Positions 1-9,024 of a stretch of DNA of 64,000 bases are shown one piece after another (within the stretch, counting starts at the first letter, position 1; each line of letters begins with the position of its first letter). Under the pieces are notes generated by a model. That model saw nothing but the letters and a program-made list of their open reading frames with translations, was not told the DNA's origin and did no database searches. The translations under genes were made by a program, and so were the position numbers. This DNA is from Frankia sp. AgB1.9. Its GTDB lineage: Bacteria; Actinomycetota; Actinomycetes; Frankiales; Frankiaceae. The stretch lies in contig NZ_JADWYX010000006.1 of assembly GCF_016786355.1 (NCBI RefSeq), positions 1-64,000 of the forward strand. Reading direction: 5' to 3'.

Positions 1-175
1 CCGGGCGGGGCCTGGGGTGCGCCCCCCCGGGGGGCGGATCCCCCCGGCGGGGTGCTCAACCGGCTTGGGCGCTGAGCGCCCTCGCCAACGTGGGACGGGG
101 TAGCCGGAAAATGCGAGGCGGGCGCTTATCCAGGGCTGGCAGCTTGGTTGCGCCTCGCTGGTGGACTGGCCGTTG

Positions 176-211
176 GACGATCACCGCGCTCCGCGGAACG
201 CGGTGATCGTC
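176..211. terminator. Hairpin downstream of purC
   Basis: A perfect 13-bp inverted repeat (gacgatcaccgcg / cgcggtgatcgtc) with a 10-nt loop lies 23 nt beyond the purC stop codon. It has no T-run, so it is either a non-canonical terminator or part of a repeat. Its core (gctccgcggaacgcgg) recurs at about 1236-1251, upstream of purC. Confidence 0.5.
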
Positions 212-233
212 TGCTTCGTCGCTGGTCCGCAGC

Positions 234-1145
234 CTAAGAGGTGGCCAGGTAGTCGGCGAAGGAGATGCCGGTGAGGCGTTCGTAGGCCTCGACGTAGCGG
301 TCCCGGGTCGAGGTGACGATGTCGTCCGGCAGCTCGGGCGCCGGGGAGACCTTGTCCCAGCCCGTGTTGACCAGGTAGTCGCGGATGAACTGCTTGTCGT
401 ACGAGGGCTGCGCACCGCCAGGCGCCCAGGAGTCCGCCGGCCAGAAGCGGGACGAGTCAGGGGTGAGGACCTCGTCGCCGAGCCGCAGCAGGCCGGCCGG
501 GTCGTGGCCGAACTCGAACTTCGTGTCGGCGAGCAGGATGCCGCGCTCGGCCGCCAGGTCGCTGGCCCGGCCGAAGATCTGAAGGGTGAGCTTCTCCAGC
601 TCGGCGGCGAGGTCGTCGCCGATCCGGGTCGCGGCGTCGGCGCGGCTGATGTTCTCGTCGTGCTCGCCGATCGGAGCCTTCGTCGACGGGGTGTAGATCG
701 GGTGCGGCAGCTTCGAGCCGTCGACCAGGCCCTCCGGCAGCGTGTGACCGCTGACGGCGCCGGTACGCACGTAGTCCTTGAGGCCGCTTCCGGTCAGGTA
801 GCCGCGGGCGACGCACTCGACGAGAGCCATGTCGAGGCGGTGGCACAGCATCGAGCGGCCACGCAGCTGCTCGGTATACGGCTGGAGCTCGTCGGGGTAC
901 TCGTCGACGTTCGAGCTGATGACATGGGACGGCACGAGATCGGCGAGCTGGTCGAACCACCACAGCGACAGGCCGGTGAGCACCGCGCCCTTGTCGGGGA
1001 TTTCGGTCGGAAGGATCACGTCGAACGCCGAGATCCGGTCGCTGGCGACCAGGAGCACGGCGTCGTCGCCGACCGCGAACAGCTCGCGGACCTTGCCCGA
1101 GCCAAGGTGGGTGAGTCCGGCGAACTCCACATGGGTGAGCGGCAT
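234..1145 (-). CDS. purC: Phosphoribosylaminoimidazole-succinocarboxamide synthase
   Basis: SAICAR synthase joins aspartate to CAIR with ATP in cytosolic purine synthesis. The 303-residue product has the usual length of the long (yeast/actinobacterial) form. Visible family features are the N-terminal SGKVRELF strand, ASDRISAFDVILPT, the ECVARGYLTGSG segment, and the LADTKFEFG and DEVLTPDSSRFW motifs. The ATG at 1145 puts the protein start just ahead of the conserved GSGKVRELF; a longer reading frame adds only unconserved residues. The gene stands alone, with repeat elements on both sides. Identification is secure. Confidence 0.97.
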   Translation of the reverse strand: MPLTHVEFAGLTHLGSGKVRELFAVGDDAVLLVASDRISAFDVILPTEIPDKGAVLTGLSLWWFDQLADLVPSHVISSNVDEYPDELQPYTEQLRGRSMLCHRLDMALVECVARGYLTGSGLKDYVRTGAVSGHTLPEGLVDGSKLPHPIYTPSTKAPIGEHDENISRADAATRIGDDLAAELEKLTLQIFGRASDLAAERGILLADTKFEFGHDPAGLLRLGDEVLTPDSSRFWPADSWAPGGAQPSYDKQFIRDYLVNTGWDKVSPAPELPDDIVTSTRDRYVEAYERLTGISFADYLATS

Positions 1146-1261
1146 GGTCCCGACCGTACCGGCTCGCGCGCCCCCTGAGCACGTCACAGAGACCAACGCC
1201 GCGTGGCCGACCTGGGCCCACCACGCGGAGATCGTCCGCTCCGCGGAACGCGGAGATCGCC

Positions 1262-1339
1262 CTTGATCGGCGGTTCGGCCCTGGGGTGGCTGCGATCTCG
1301 GTCCGACCACAACCACCAGAGGGCCAAAACCGCGATCAC
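1262..1339. repeat. Dispersed palindromic repeat, copy A
   Basis: A 78-bp element with inverted ends (cttgatcggcggttcggccc ... gggccaaaaccgcgatcac). It belongs to a five-member family here (also 37677, 46907, 55763, 62363). It starts 14 nt past the 3' end of the dioxygenase gene (minus strand). An internal GGTGGCT ... GACCAC pair is shared with the other copies. Confidence 0.8.
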
Positions 1340-1352
1340 CCGCGGCCGAGGG

Positions 1353-2300
1353 TCAGGCCATCGAGTCGGCGGGGGCCTTGGCTGCGTTCGGGTCGAAGAC
1401 CAGAACGGCGCCTTCGGGGATCTCGCCGCTGTCGTACTGGGCGACGACCTCCGCGGGCATCGCCGCGTGGTCACTGCCGCGCCGGAAGTCGCGCAGGCTG
1501 GTGCCCTCGCACTGGGTGTCGACGTTCGGCGCCGAGCGGCCGGCCCGCAGGTCGGCGACGTTCACCGTGCGGAAGTCGATGCTGAACCGGGTCCGGCCGG
1601 AGGTGTTCGGCACGGTCGAGTGCATCTGCGCGGCCGAGAAGCCGATGACGCTGCCGACCGGGCACACGACCCGGATCTGCGGGTCGACCTCGACTGGCTC
1701 GCGCGGGCCGGGCTGCTTGCGGGTGTCCTTGGCGACGTGCTGCGCGGCCTGGGCCCGGCCGGTCGCGTTGTAGACGTAGTAGTTGAACTCCTCGGACCCG
1801 TTGCTGATCCCGGAAGTCCAGTAGTGCGGGTGGAACGCCATCGACGACTCGGACTCGAAGTCGTAGATCGGCAGCCACCAGTTGATCTGCGCCAGCGGCG
1901 CGGACCACCAGACGTCCCGGTGCAGCGGGAACGCGTAGCCGACCCCGGCCGTCAGGTAACTGTCCGAGGTCGCCCCACGCAGCCGGGGAACGTCGATGTA
2001 GGTCTCGTCCAGGTCCGAGCCGAGCCCGCGGACCACGTCGGCGATCAGGCCCTTGGTCTTCGGGTGGTGGATGAACTTCGGCTTCAGCGGGCCGAAGATC
2101 TCCACGAACTTCTCGACGGGCAGCTCGTGCTGGGCCACCACCGGGTCGTACGGCGCGAACGCGTCCTCGATGAGCTCGCGGGCGAAGTCGACCAGCGCCT
2201 GAACAGCCGGAGACGGGGACGTCACGAACAGGTCGCCGCCGTACAGCCGCTGCCGCCGGCGCTCGTCGGGCATCTTCGAATCGGTGAAGACGGTCGTCAT
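1353..2300 (-). CDS. Fe(II)/2-oxoglutarate-dependent dioxygenase, phytanoyl-CoA hydroxylase-like
   Basis: The 315-residue protein carries the metal-binding pattern of the PhyH-type double-stranded beta-helix oxygenases: HRD in FPLHRDVWW (about residue 148), a distal His in AQMHSTVPN, and the 2-oxoglutarate-binding Arg ten residues later in RTRFSIDFR. Such enzymes hydroxylate or halogenate small molecules; the substrate cannot be read from the sequence. The ATG at 2300 has a good AAGGA site 6 nt upstream. A 14-bp stretch containing that site is duplicated just upstream (2305-2334). No neighbour shares its orientation closely enough to define an operon, so pathway context is lacking. Confidence 0.8.
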   Translation of the reverse strand: MTTVFTDSKMPDERRRQRLYGGDLFVTSPSPAVQALVDFARELIEDAFAPYDPVVAQHELPVEKFVEIFGPLKPKFIHHPKTKGLIADVVRGLGSDLDETYIDVPRLRGATSDSYLTAGVGYAFPLHRDVWWSAPLAQINWWLPIYDFESESSMAFHPHYWTSGISNGSEEFNYYVYNATGRAQAAQHVAKDTRKQPGPREPVEVDPQIRVVCPVGSVIGFSAAQMHSTVPNTSGRTRFSIDFRTVNVADLRAGRSAPNVDTQCEGTSLRDFRRGSDHAAMPAEVVAQYDSGEIPEGAVLVFDPNAAKAPADSMA

Positions 2301-2976
2301 CGTTGTCCTTGGTAGTCGCGGTCCTTGGTAGTCGGGCGGTCGGCCGCCACCGGGACGGCACAGCCGACAAGGTTTTCGATCAAGTTCGCGTCGCCGATGA
2401 ACGGTGAGGAAGCACGGCGGCGTGGAACAGCCAGAGTCAGGGACGTCCCTCGGCACCATCGCCACGAGTGACGGTGAGAATGCATTCAAGAATGTTGGAG
2501 CGCATCGGGCCCTTCTACACGCCCGTCCAGGCGCTCACCGCGTCGGCGCGGTGAGACCTGACCGGCCCGCCGCCCGGCCACAGATCATGGCCTGTCAGGC
2601 AGGTCGCGACGATGCTCCCATGCGTGCTCTGACCAAGGATGCCCCAGGGCGGGCGGTGGCGCAATAGGTATTGCCTTGACGGTTTGTCTACAAGTGTGTC
2701 ATAGAGCCGACTGCCTCGATCGGGCGGGTCGTTCGGCATGAGCGCATCGTGCGACCCGGCGCAACGGACCTGTGACCAGCGGATCTTCCGGCCCCGGCCG
2801 GCCGGGGAAAGCAGGATTGACGATCAGCTAACCGGCACTGAAGGGCCGTGTGGAATCCGCGTCGTTGATGTTGCGGTCGACCTTGGTCAAGGCCTGGACA
2901 ATGCGTCCGGCGTCACTCGAAAGGCTCTCGCTACGAGAGGGTTCGGGAGCCGGTAACGCCGAGAAAACGCTTGCCG
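2301..2976. other. 676-bp intergenic region with duplicated RBS segment
   Basis: No convincing gene is seen. It contains the tandem 14-mer gtccttggtagtcg at 2305-2318 and 2321-2334, each copy carrying (on the minus strand) the AAGGA ribosome-site core. A perfect CATTC-AA-GAATG palindrome lies at 2483-2494. On the plus strand, TTGACG (2676) and TCATAG (2699) are 17 nt apart, a weak promoter-like pair with no plus-strand gene behind it. Confidence 0.4.
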
Positions 2977-3330
2977 CTAACGAACTCGTTCGCGGCTGAG
3001 AAGGATGCCAATCCGCTGCCGGGTCACCCCGAAGAACTGCCCGATGCGCTCGTGGGTCCAGCCCTCGGCGGCCAGCGCGGTGGCCTCCGCCCGGCGGAAG
3101 CGCCCGGCCGCCGACGACAGCCGGTCCAGGACGTCGCTGAGGCTCTCGACGATCAGCGGCCGTTCCTCGGCCTCGACGATGTCCCGGTAGAGGTCGCCGC
3201 CGACCCGGCGGTGCTCGATCTCGTCGGCCCGCCGACGGACCCGCTCCAGCTGGGCGATCGTGTCATCGATGACGGCGACCAGATGGCGCAGCTCGGCGAT
3301 CGTCTCGTCGTTGGCGTCCACGATCCCCAT
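2977..3330 (-). CDS. Small helix-turn-helix protein
   Basis: The 117-residue product (from the ATG at 3330) has an acidic coiled-coil-like N-terminal half (AELRHLVAVIDDTIAQLERVRRR split over two helices) and a C-terminal sigma-region-4-like helix-turn-helix: EATALAAEGWTHERIGQFFG followed by VTRQRIGILL. This suggests a DNA-binding regulator; its target is unknown. A GTG at 3489 would extend the protein by 53 residues but would overlap the upstream gene by 46 bp, and the extra segment is Pro/Gly-rich. The ribosome site at 3330 is weak, so the start is uncertain. It lies last in the same-strand run with the YdcF-like and Nudix genes. Confidence 0.7.
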   Translation of the reverse strand: MGIVDANDETIAELRHLVAVIDDTIAQLERVRRRADEIEHRRVGGDLYRDIVEAEERPLIVESLSDVLDRLSSAAGRFRRAEATALAAEGWTHERIGQFFGVTRQRIGILLSRERVR

Positions 3331-3443
3331 TCTGGGGTACCGGTCGAGCCACGGGCGCGATTCGCCGATCACGCCGGCCTGCGGCGGGATCACGGGGCGG
3401 GTGGGGCCTTCCGCGCCCGTCGGATCGCTGGTCAGGTCGGTGG

Positions 3444-4151
3444 TCAGCAGGACCGCTGGAAGACGAGCGCCTTGATCAGCGCACCCCATTCGTACACGAT
3501 CGTCTTCGCCCAGTTGTCCCGGCCGGGCGAGACGCCCTTGATCTCCAGCTGCCCCTGGTAGCAGCGCTCAACCCGGACCCGGGCCCGGGTCTCCTGGGGC
3601 CGGCCGGTGACCACGATCACCTTTTTCCAGCCGTGCTCGGTGGCCAGCCTCTCGGTCGCCTCGGCCTCGCCGCGGGTGGTCGCCGGGGTCGGCACGAAAC
3701 AGAACACCTGGACGCCGGAGATCGTCGGGAGCGACTTCTCGCAGAACGTCAGGTCCTGCGTGGAGACGGCGACGACCGGCGCGTAGCCGTGGCTGGCCAG
3801 CCAGAAGGTCGTGTACTTCCGGCCGCCGATCCCGTCGAACATGACGATCGCGTCGGCCTTCGTCAGCGAGTCCGACTTCGGGAAGACGAACAGCCGCAGC
3901 GTCGCGGCCAGGAGGCCGACGACCAGGACGAGAACGAGCCCGACCACCGCGAGCCAACGGCGCCGTAGCGGGCGGCGGATCCGGCCGAAACCCCGGGGCC
4001 GCTCCACCACGGCCGGCGGCGTCGACTCCGCCGGGCCGTCCTCCCCCGCGGGGTTCGGCGGCCCGTCAGGTGCGCTGGGCTCGACCGGCTCGGTCGGCTC
4101 GACCGGCTCGGTCGGCTCCGAGCCGACGGCGGCTGTCGCCCGCTCCGTCAC
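3444..4151 (-). CDS. YdcF/SanA-like DUF218 membrane protein
   Basis: The 235-residue protein has a cytoplasmic Pro/Glu-rich tail of about 55 residues with an EPTEPVEP repeat, an Arg-rich stop, one transmembrane helix (about 67-88) and an extracytoplasmic DUF218 domain (KADAIVMFDG, RGEAEATERLATEHGWKK, VVTGRPQETRARVRVERCY). Members of this family (SanA, ElyC, YdcF) act at the cell envelope, in some cases in polysaccharide or peptidoglycan lipid-carrier homeostasis; the exact chemistry is unclear. The GTG start overlaps the Nudix stop (GTGA), so the two are probably translationally coupled. A paralogue lies at 36974, with the same KALV-x-QR-x-C ending. Confidence 0.75.
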   Translation of the reverse strand: MTERATAAVGSEPTEPVEPTEPVEPSAPDGPPNPAGEDGPAESTPPAVVERPRGFGRIRRPLRRRWLAVVGLVLVLVVGLLAATLRLFVFPKSDSLTKADAIVMFDGIGGRKYTTFWLASHGYAPVVAVSTQDLTFCEKSLPTISGVQVFCFVPTPATTRGEAEATERLATEHGWKKVIVVTGRPQETRARVRVERCYQGQLEIKGVSPGRDNWAKTIVYEWGALIKALVFQRSC

Positions 4152-4642
4152 CGCAGCACCGGCGGGCCACCGGCCAGGTAGTCGGTGATGCGCTGCCGGC
4201 CGCTCTCGTGAATCTCGATGTCGTCGAGGGCGTCGAGGGCGACGAACGCCACATCGAGCGACTCCTCGCTGGCCCGCAGCTCGCCGCCGACGATCGTGCA
4301 GGCGCAGCAGATGGTGAACTCCTGGCGGCGCTCGCCGTCCGCATAGACCATCACGTGGCTCGGGTTCGAGTAGACGCCGACGATCCGGTCGACCGCGACG
4401 TCGAGACCGGTCTCTTCACGGATCTCGCGGACTACACAGTCCTCGAACCACTCGCCGATCTGCATCCCGCCGCCGGGGATTCCCCACTTGCCGTTGTCAC
4501 GGCGGCGTTCGAGCAGGAACCGTCCCTGGTCGTCGACGACGATCGCGCTGCCGCCGACGACCAGGGAGTTCGCTAGCTTCGCCTCAGGCGCTCCGGAGGC
4601 CACCGCGTCCCGATGTTGCTGGGAGTACTCCCTCCACACCAC
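4148..4642 (-). CDS. Nudix hydrolase
   Basis: This 164-residue single-domain protein carries a complete Nudix box (G-x5-E-x7-R-E-U-x-E-E-x-G-U): GGMQIGE, then seven residues, then REIREETGLDV (about 58-83). Such enzymes hydrolyse nucleoside diphosphate linkages with Mg2+. The sequence around the box (RRRDNGKWGIPGGG) resembles ADP-ribose or sugar-nucleotide hydrolases, but substrate is not determined. The GTG start at 4642 follows a GGAAAGG site about 10 nt upstream. The 3' end overlaps the YdcF-like gene by 4 nt. Its place next to the sugar-nucleotide operon (55 bp upstream) makes a sugar-nucleotide substrate plausible, an inference only. Confidence 0.88.
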   Translation of the reverse strand: MVWREYSQQHRDAVASGAPEAKLANSLVVGGSAIVVDDQGRFLLERRRDNGKWGIPGGGMQIGEWFEDCVVREIREETGLDVAVDRIVGVYSNPSHVMVYADGERRQEFTICCACTIVGGELRASEESLDVAFVALDALDDIEIHESGRQRITDYLAGGPPVLR

Positions 4643-4697
4643 CGGGATCGCGGCCTTTCCGTCTGAATGGACGACTCGACCCTCACGTTACAGGAGG

Positions 4698-5882
4698 TCA
4701 GACTTCCTTCAGCTCGGTGGTGACGCCGAGCTTCTTCAGCTCGTCCCCGATCTCGGTCAGATAGATCGGGTTCATGACGATCACGAGCTCGGGCTTGTCC
4801 TCGACGAGCCGCTCGGGCCCGACGATCAGGTGCCCGCTGCCGGCCATGTACTTCCCGTGCTTGTACGGGTTGATATCCACGGCGTAGTCGACCAGCTTGC
4901 TCGCCTCGCCGAGACCGGCGAAGAACGAGACGCCCTTGGAGCCGGAGCCCCAGATCGCGACGCGTCCGCCCCGGGCCCGGACCGCGCGGATCTCGTCCGC
5001 CCAGTTGTCCAGGCTCGAGGTGACCTTCTGCTCGAAGGGCGCCAGCGCCGCGGCGAGCCGGGCGATGTCGTCCTCGATCTCCAGCGGCTCGCCCGGGGCC
5101 GGCACGGTCGACGGCTTGGCCTCGATCACCAGGTACTGGTCGTCGTACTCCCGCGTGACCTCGAGCACCTCGAAGCCCGTCGCCCGGAACAGCCGGGCCA
5201 GCGAGCCGGCCGAGAAGTACGTGCAGTGCTCGTAGTAGACGTCCCAGTACGCCGCGTCCTCAAGGATCCGGAGCACGTCCGGAAGCTCGAAGAGCACGAT
5301 CGTGTCGGGCTGGTCGCCGATGGCCTCGCGGATGTTGCGCATGAAGTCGCCGACCGGCGAGATGTGCTCGAGCGTGTGCCGGCAGACGACCGCGTCGGCC
5401 TTCAGGTAGTTGTAGCTCGGGCTGTAGTAGTCGGCGATCCAGGTGAGCTTGCCCTCAAGCTCGGGGGCGATCCGCTCGGGGTGCACGCCCGGGTCGATGC
5501 CGATCCCGGTGCCCGCGCCCTGCTCGATCATGTTGACCAGGAACTCGCCCTTGCCACAGCCGATCTCCAGGACCGACTTTCCGTGCAGGTCGTACTTGTC
5601 GACCCATCGCTTCGCCAGGTCACGGGCGAACTCACGGAAGAACGGCGAGAAGGCCTGGGTCTCCTCGTACTTCTCCGAGTAGGCGGCCAGGTGGCCGTCG
5701 TACTCGGTGTTGAAGACGAAAGCGCAGTCGTCGCAGAACGAGATCCGCAGATCGCCCTTGGGGAAGGCGAGGGCCTCGTCCTCGGAGTCCATCAGCAGGC
5801 AGCTGTGCGACGCGACCCGGTCCTTGGCGTAGAACGGAGTCAGGTTCGCCCCGCCGCACGCCGGGCAGGAGACAATACTCAT
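4698..5882 (-). CDS. SAM-dependent methyltransferase, sugar C-methyltransferase type
   Basis: The 394-residue protein follows the three-part plan of NDP-hexose C-methyltransferases: an N-terminal zinc-binding region (CPAC at 6-9, CDDC near 50), a class I SAM fold (SVLEIGCGKGEFLVNM), and a C-terminal domain with VAIWGSGSKGVSFF (a Rossmann-like G-x-G). These enzymes add a methyl group to ring carbon 3 of a keto-sugar nucleotide. The start at 5882 puts the first Cys pair near residue 6; an upstream ATG (5903) adds seven unconserved residues. It is the last gene of the rfbF-SDR-methyltransferase operon, 94 bp after the preceding gene. It is less close to the TylCIII group than its neighbour, so an O- or N-methyltransferase role is possible. 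Confidence 0.85.
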   Translation of the reverse strand: MSIVSCPACGGANLTPFYAKDRVASHSCLLMDSEDEALAFPKGDLRISFCDDCAFVFNTEYDGHLAAYSEKYEETQAFSPFFREFARDLAKRWVDKYDLHGKSVLEIGCGKGEFLVNMIEQGAGTGIGIDPGVHPERIAPELEGKLTWIADYYSPSYNYLKADAVVCRHTLEHISPVGDFMRNIREAIGDQPDTIVLFELPDVLRILEDAAYWDVYYEHCTYFSAGSLARLFRATGFEVLEVTREYDDQYLVIEAKPSTVPAPGEPLEIEDDIARLAAALAPFEQKVTSSLDNWADEIRAVRARGGRVAIWGSGSKGVSFFAGLGEASKLVDYAVDINPYKHGKYMAGSGHLIVGPERLVEDKPELVIVMNPIYLTEIGDELKKLGVTTELKEV

Positions 5883-5900
5883 TTGTTCCCGCCTTCCGGG

Positions 5901-5955
5901 CACGGACCTACGGCCCCGGCCTCCGCTGCGCTCCGGCCGAGACCTCCGGTCCGTG
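5901..5955. repeat. Long inverted repeat between two methyltransferase genes
   Basis: CACGGACC (5901-5908) and GGTCCGTG (5948-5955) form a perfect 8-bp stem around a GC-rich interior containing two ggcctccg/ctccggcc-like blocks. The gap between the genes is 94 bp, so the hairpin could damp expression of the distal methyltransferase or stabilise the upstream message. Confidence 0.35.
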
Positions 5956-5976
5956 TCCTCAGCCGTGAACTGATAC

Positions 5977-7206
5977 TCATGGCACGATCCTCGGGCTCGG
6001 GACGGGGAGGACGAACTTGCCGCCCCGCCGCAGGTACTCGTCCTGTTGCTTCAAGATCTCGTCGGCGAAGTTCCAGGCGAGCAGCAGCACGTAGTCCGGC
6101 TGCTCGTCGAGCAGCGCCGCCGGGTCCTTGATCGGCAGGTGCACGCCAGGCATGTAGCGGCCCTGCTTGTGGACGTTGCGGTCGACCACGAAGTCAACGA
6201 GGTCGGTGCCGATCCCGACGTAGTTGACCAGCGTGCTGCCCTTGGCCGCGGCACCGTAGGCGGCGATCTTCTTCCCGTCCGCCTTCAGCGAGCCGAGCAG
6301 GCCGAGCAGCTCGGTCCGGATTCCCTCGACCGCGACGCCGAAGTCGGCGTAGTAGTCGAAGGTCGTCATGCCCTTGGCCTGCTCGTCCGCCAGGTACTGC
6401 CTGACGGTGTCGCTGACGTTCTCCTTCGGACCGAGGTGCCAGCGCAGCGTGCCGCCGTGCAGGTCGGCGAAGTACTCGACGTCGTTGAGGAACAGCCCGT
6501 TGCGGCGGGCGAGCGCGTCCACCGCGGTGCACGAGTAGTAGCAGAAGTGCTCGTGGTAGATCGTGTCGAACTCGCGGTGCTCGATCAGGTCGCGCACGTA
6601 CGGGTTCTCGACGGTGATCAGGCCGTCCTCGGCGACGAGCAGCGCCATGCCGGCGACGAAGTCGTTGAGCTCGGGCACGTGCGCCATCACGTTGTTCGCG
6701 ATGATGACGTCCGCGTGGCCCTTCTCCTCGACGATCCGGCGGGCCAGCTCGGTCCCGAAGAACTCCGCCCAGGTCGGCACGCCGACCTCGGTGGCCGCGG
6801 CGGCCTGGTCGGGCGCCGGGTCGACGCCGAGCACCGGGACGCCGGCCTCGACGAAGTTGCGCAGCAGGTAGCCGTCGTTGCTCGCGATCTCGACGACCAG
6901 GCTCTCGGAACCCAGCCCGCGCTTGGCGATCAGGCCGAGCGCGTGGTCCCGGGAGTGCTGGAGCAGGTACGGCGAGAACGACGAGAAGTACAGGTAGTTG
7001 TCGACGAAGAGCGCCTCGGGCGGCACTTCCTCGGTGATCTGCACCAGCGAGCAGCTAGGGCAGAACGCGACGGGCAGGGGGAAGTGCCCCTCCGGCCCGG
7101 CGAGGTTCTCCTCGGTGACGAGAGCGTCCGCGAGCGGTGTCGCACCGAGGTCGAGGAACGGCTTCAGCCCGGCGGCCCCACAGGACCGACAGCCAAGATC
7201 ACTCAT
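5977..7206 (-). CDS. NDP-sugar C-3 methyltransferase, TylCIII/EryBIII family
   Basis: This 409-residue protein matches the C-methyltransferase family closely: the N-terminal zinc ligands CRSCG and CPSCS, the [14 protein letters not shown] helix, the SAM-binding [12 protein letters not shown], the [10 protein letters not shown] active-site segment, and the C-terminal [18 protein letters not shown] domain. The family methylates C-3 of 4-keto-2,6-dideoxy or related nucleotide sugars, giving branched-chain sugars. The ATG overlaps the stop of the SDR gene (ATGA), so translation is coupled. With a cytidylyltransferase and an SDR enzyme upstream, it probably acts on a CDP-linked sugar, although the family more often uses dTDP-sugars. 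Confidence 0.92.
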   Translation of the reverse strand: MSDLGCRSCGAAGLKPFLDLGATPLADALVTEENLAGPEGHFPLPVAFCPSCSLVQITEEVPPEALFVDNYLYFSSFSPYLLQHSRDHALGLIAKRGLGSESLVVEIASNDGYLLRNFVEAGVPVLGVDPAPDQAAAATEVGVPTWAEFFGTELARRIVEEKGHADVIIANNVMAHVPELNDFVAGMALLVAEDGLITVENPYVRDLIEHREFDTIYHEHFCYYSCTAVDALARRNGLFLNDVEYFADLHGGTLRWHLGPKENVSDTVRQYLADEQAKGMTTFDYYADFGVAVEGIRTELLGLLGSLKADGKKIAAYGAAAKGSTLVNYVGIGTDLVDFVVDRNVHKQGRYMPGVHLPIKDPAALLDEQPDYVLLLAWNFADEILKQQDEYLRRGGKFVLPVPSPRIVP

Positions 7207-8240
7207 GCGGAGGCCGCCGGAGTGAACTGCAGCGACGTGTCGATCGTGCCCGCGTCGATCAGCTCCTGGATGCGCCGGATCCGCTGGAAGCGGGCGCCCT
7301 CCAGGTCGGCCTTGGTGAGGGCCTCGGCGACGAACGTCGAATACAGCTCCTCGACGCCCTTGCGGACCGTCCAGACCGGCTGGAACGACGGGAACGTGTC
7401 GGCGAAGCGGTCACAGTTGACCCGGTAGTTGCGCAGGTCGGGGCCGGCGGAGTCGGCGAACGAGATCTTGCTGTTCGGCACGATCTCCTCGACGATCTCG
7501 GCGACCTCGCGGATGCGGTAGTTCTCGGCGGTGCGACCGACGTTGTAGGCCTCGAGGTGGATCTTCTCCACCGGGGCCTCGCAGACGGCGAGCATGGCGC
7601 GGGCGATGTCCTCGATGTGCACGAGCGGCCGCCACGGGGTGCCGTCGCTCTTCATCCGCACTTCGCCGGTGGTCAGCGCGTACCCGGTGAGGTTGTTGAC
7701 GACCAGGTCGCCGCGCAGCCGGGGCGAGACGCCGTAGGCCGTCGCGTTGCGCAGGAACACCGGGTGGAAGTCGTCGCTGGCCAGCTCGGCGAGGCCCTGC
7801 TCGGCCATCACCTTCGACTCGCCGTACGGCGTCACCGGCAGGAACTCGGCCGACTCGTCGATCGGGGCGTCGCCGTGCGCGCCGTAGAGGCTGCAGGACG
7901 AGGAGAAGACGAACCGGCCGACGCCGGCCTGCTTCGCCGCCCGGCCGACGGCGACGGTGCCGTGCGCGTTGATGTCGTACGTCGTCTGGGGGTTCAGGTC
8001 GCCCAACGGGTCGTTGGACAGGGCCGCCAGGTGGACGACCGCGTCGAAGCCCTCGAAGTGCTCCGGCTTCGCGTCCCGGATGTCGGCCCGGACCGCGGGC
8101 ACGGCCTCCGGCTCGGTCCCGAGCGTGCAGTCGGCGAACAGGCCGCTGTCCAGGCCGGCGACCTCGTGGCCGGCGGCGCGGAACAGGGGAATCAGCCGCG
8201 TGCCGATGTAACCGTCATGACCGGTGACGAGAATGCGCAT
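7203..8240 (-). CDS. NAD-dependent epimerase/dehydratase (extended SDR)
   Basis: This 345-residue extended short-chain dehydrogenase has the N-terminal NAD-binding [12 protein letters not shown], an SSCSLYG strand carrying the active-site Ser, and the catalytic Y-x3-K in YGESK. It acts on nucleotide sugars in the cytosol. Because no separate 4,6-dehydratase gene is present in the operon, this protein could be the dehydratase or a later epimerase/reductase. The ATG at 8240 has a GGGAG site and lies 4 nt after the rfbF stop. Its own stop overlaps the next start. Sequence motifs alone do not fix the reaction. Confidence 0.9.
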   Translation of the reverse strand: MRILVTGHDGYIGTRLIPLFRAAGHEVAGLDSGLFADCTLGTEPEAVPAVRADIRDAKPEHFEGFDAVVHLAALSNDPLGDLNPQTTYDINAHGTVAVGRAAKQAGVGRFVFSSSCSLYGAHGDAPIDESAEFLPVTPYGESKVMAEQGLAELASDDFHPVFLRNATAYGVSPRLRGDLVVNNLTGYALTTGEVRMKSDGTPWRPLVHIEDIARAMLAVCEAPVEKIHLEAYNVGRTAENYRIREVAEIVEEIVPNSKISFADSAGPDLRNYRVNCDRFADTFPSFQPVWTVRKGVEELYSTFVAEALTKADLEGARFQRIRRIQELIDAGTIDTSLQFTPAASA

Positions 8241-8244
8241 CTCG

Positions 8245-9024
8245 TTACTCCCAGACCTTCCATGGAGCGCTGCCGGAGTCCCAGAGCGTCTGCAGCAGCT
8301 TTCGATCACGAATGGTGTCCATGCACTGCCAGAAGCCGCTGTGCTTGTACGCCATGAGCTGGCCGTCCTTGGCCAGCTCCTCCAACGGCTCCTTCTCGAA
8401 CTGGGTCGAGTCGCCCTCGATGTAGTCGAAGATCTCGGGCTCGAGCACGAAGAAGGCGCCGTTGATCCAGCCCTCGCCGGTCTGCGGCTTCTCCGAGAAC
8501 TCGGTGATCCGGTCACCGTCCATCTCGATGTGGCCGAACCGGGCCGGCGGGCGCACCGCGGTGAGCGTCGCGAGCTTCCCGTGTGACTTGTGGTACGCGA
8601 GCAGGGCGTCGAGGTCGACGTCCGCGACACCGTCACCCCAGGTGAGCATGAACGTGCCCTCGGTGCCGATCCACGGCTGCAGCCGCTTGATCCGGCCACC
8701 GGTGTTGGTCTCCAGGCCGGTCTCGACGAGGCTGACGTTCCAGTCCTCACGCTCGGTCTCCGGCTCGTGCCACTGCACCTTGCCGTCTCGCAGCGAGACC
8801 GAGACGTTCGCCGCCAGGGACGCGTAGTCGACCAGCCACCGCTTGATGTACTCGCCGCGGTAGCCGAGCGCGACCGTGAAGTCGGTCAGGTGGAAGTGGG
8901 CGTAGTACTTCATGATGTGCCACATGATCGGCTGGTTACCGATCTCCACCATCGGCTTCGGCTTGATGGCGGTCTCCTCCGCGAGCCGGGTACCGAGCCC
9001 ACCCGCGAGGATGCCAATTTTCAT
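8245..9024 (-). CDS. rfbF: Glucose-1-phosphate cytidylyltransferase
   Basis: The enzyme makes CDP-glucose from CTP and glucose-1-phosphate, the entry to CDP-deoxysugars. The 259-residue product has the nucleotidyltransferase signature (ILAGGLGTRLAEETAIKPKPM, split by the phosphate loop), the metal-binding LTWGDGVADVD, the family's KYYAHFHLTDF and YRGEYIKRW segments, and GWINGAFFVLEPE. It leads the four-gene operon, with a strong GAGAGGG ribosome site. The usual downstream partners rfbG (CDP-glucose 4,6-dehydratase) and rfbH are not seen in this window. Confidence 0.95.
   Translation of the reverse strand: MKIGILAGGLGTRLAEETAIKPKPMVEIGNQPIMWHIMKYYAHFHLTDFTVALGYRGEYIKRWLVDYASLAANVSVSLRDGKVQWHEPETEREDWNVSLVETGLETNTGGRIKRLQPWIGTEGTFMLTWGDGVADVDLDALLAYHKSHGKLATLTAVRPPARFGHIEMDGDRITEFSEKPQTGEGWINGAFFVLEPEIFDYIEGDSTQFEKEPLEELAKDGQLMAYKHSGFWQCMDTIRDRKLLQTLWDSGSAPWKVWE

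Noticed and set aside
2676..2704. TTGACG / TCATAG promoter-like pair on the plus strand
   Set aside because: No plus-strand gene follows, and the -10 fit is poor, so it was not called as a promoter.
2404..2956. Small open frames in the gap upstream of the dioxygenase gene
   Set aside because: They are short, overlap on both strands, lack ribosome sites and show no domain.
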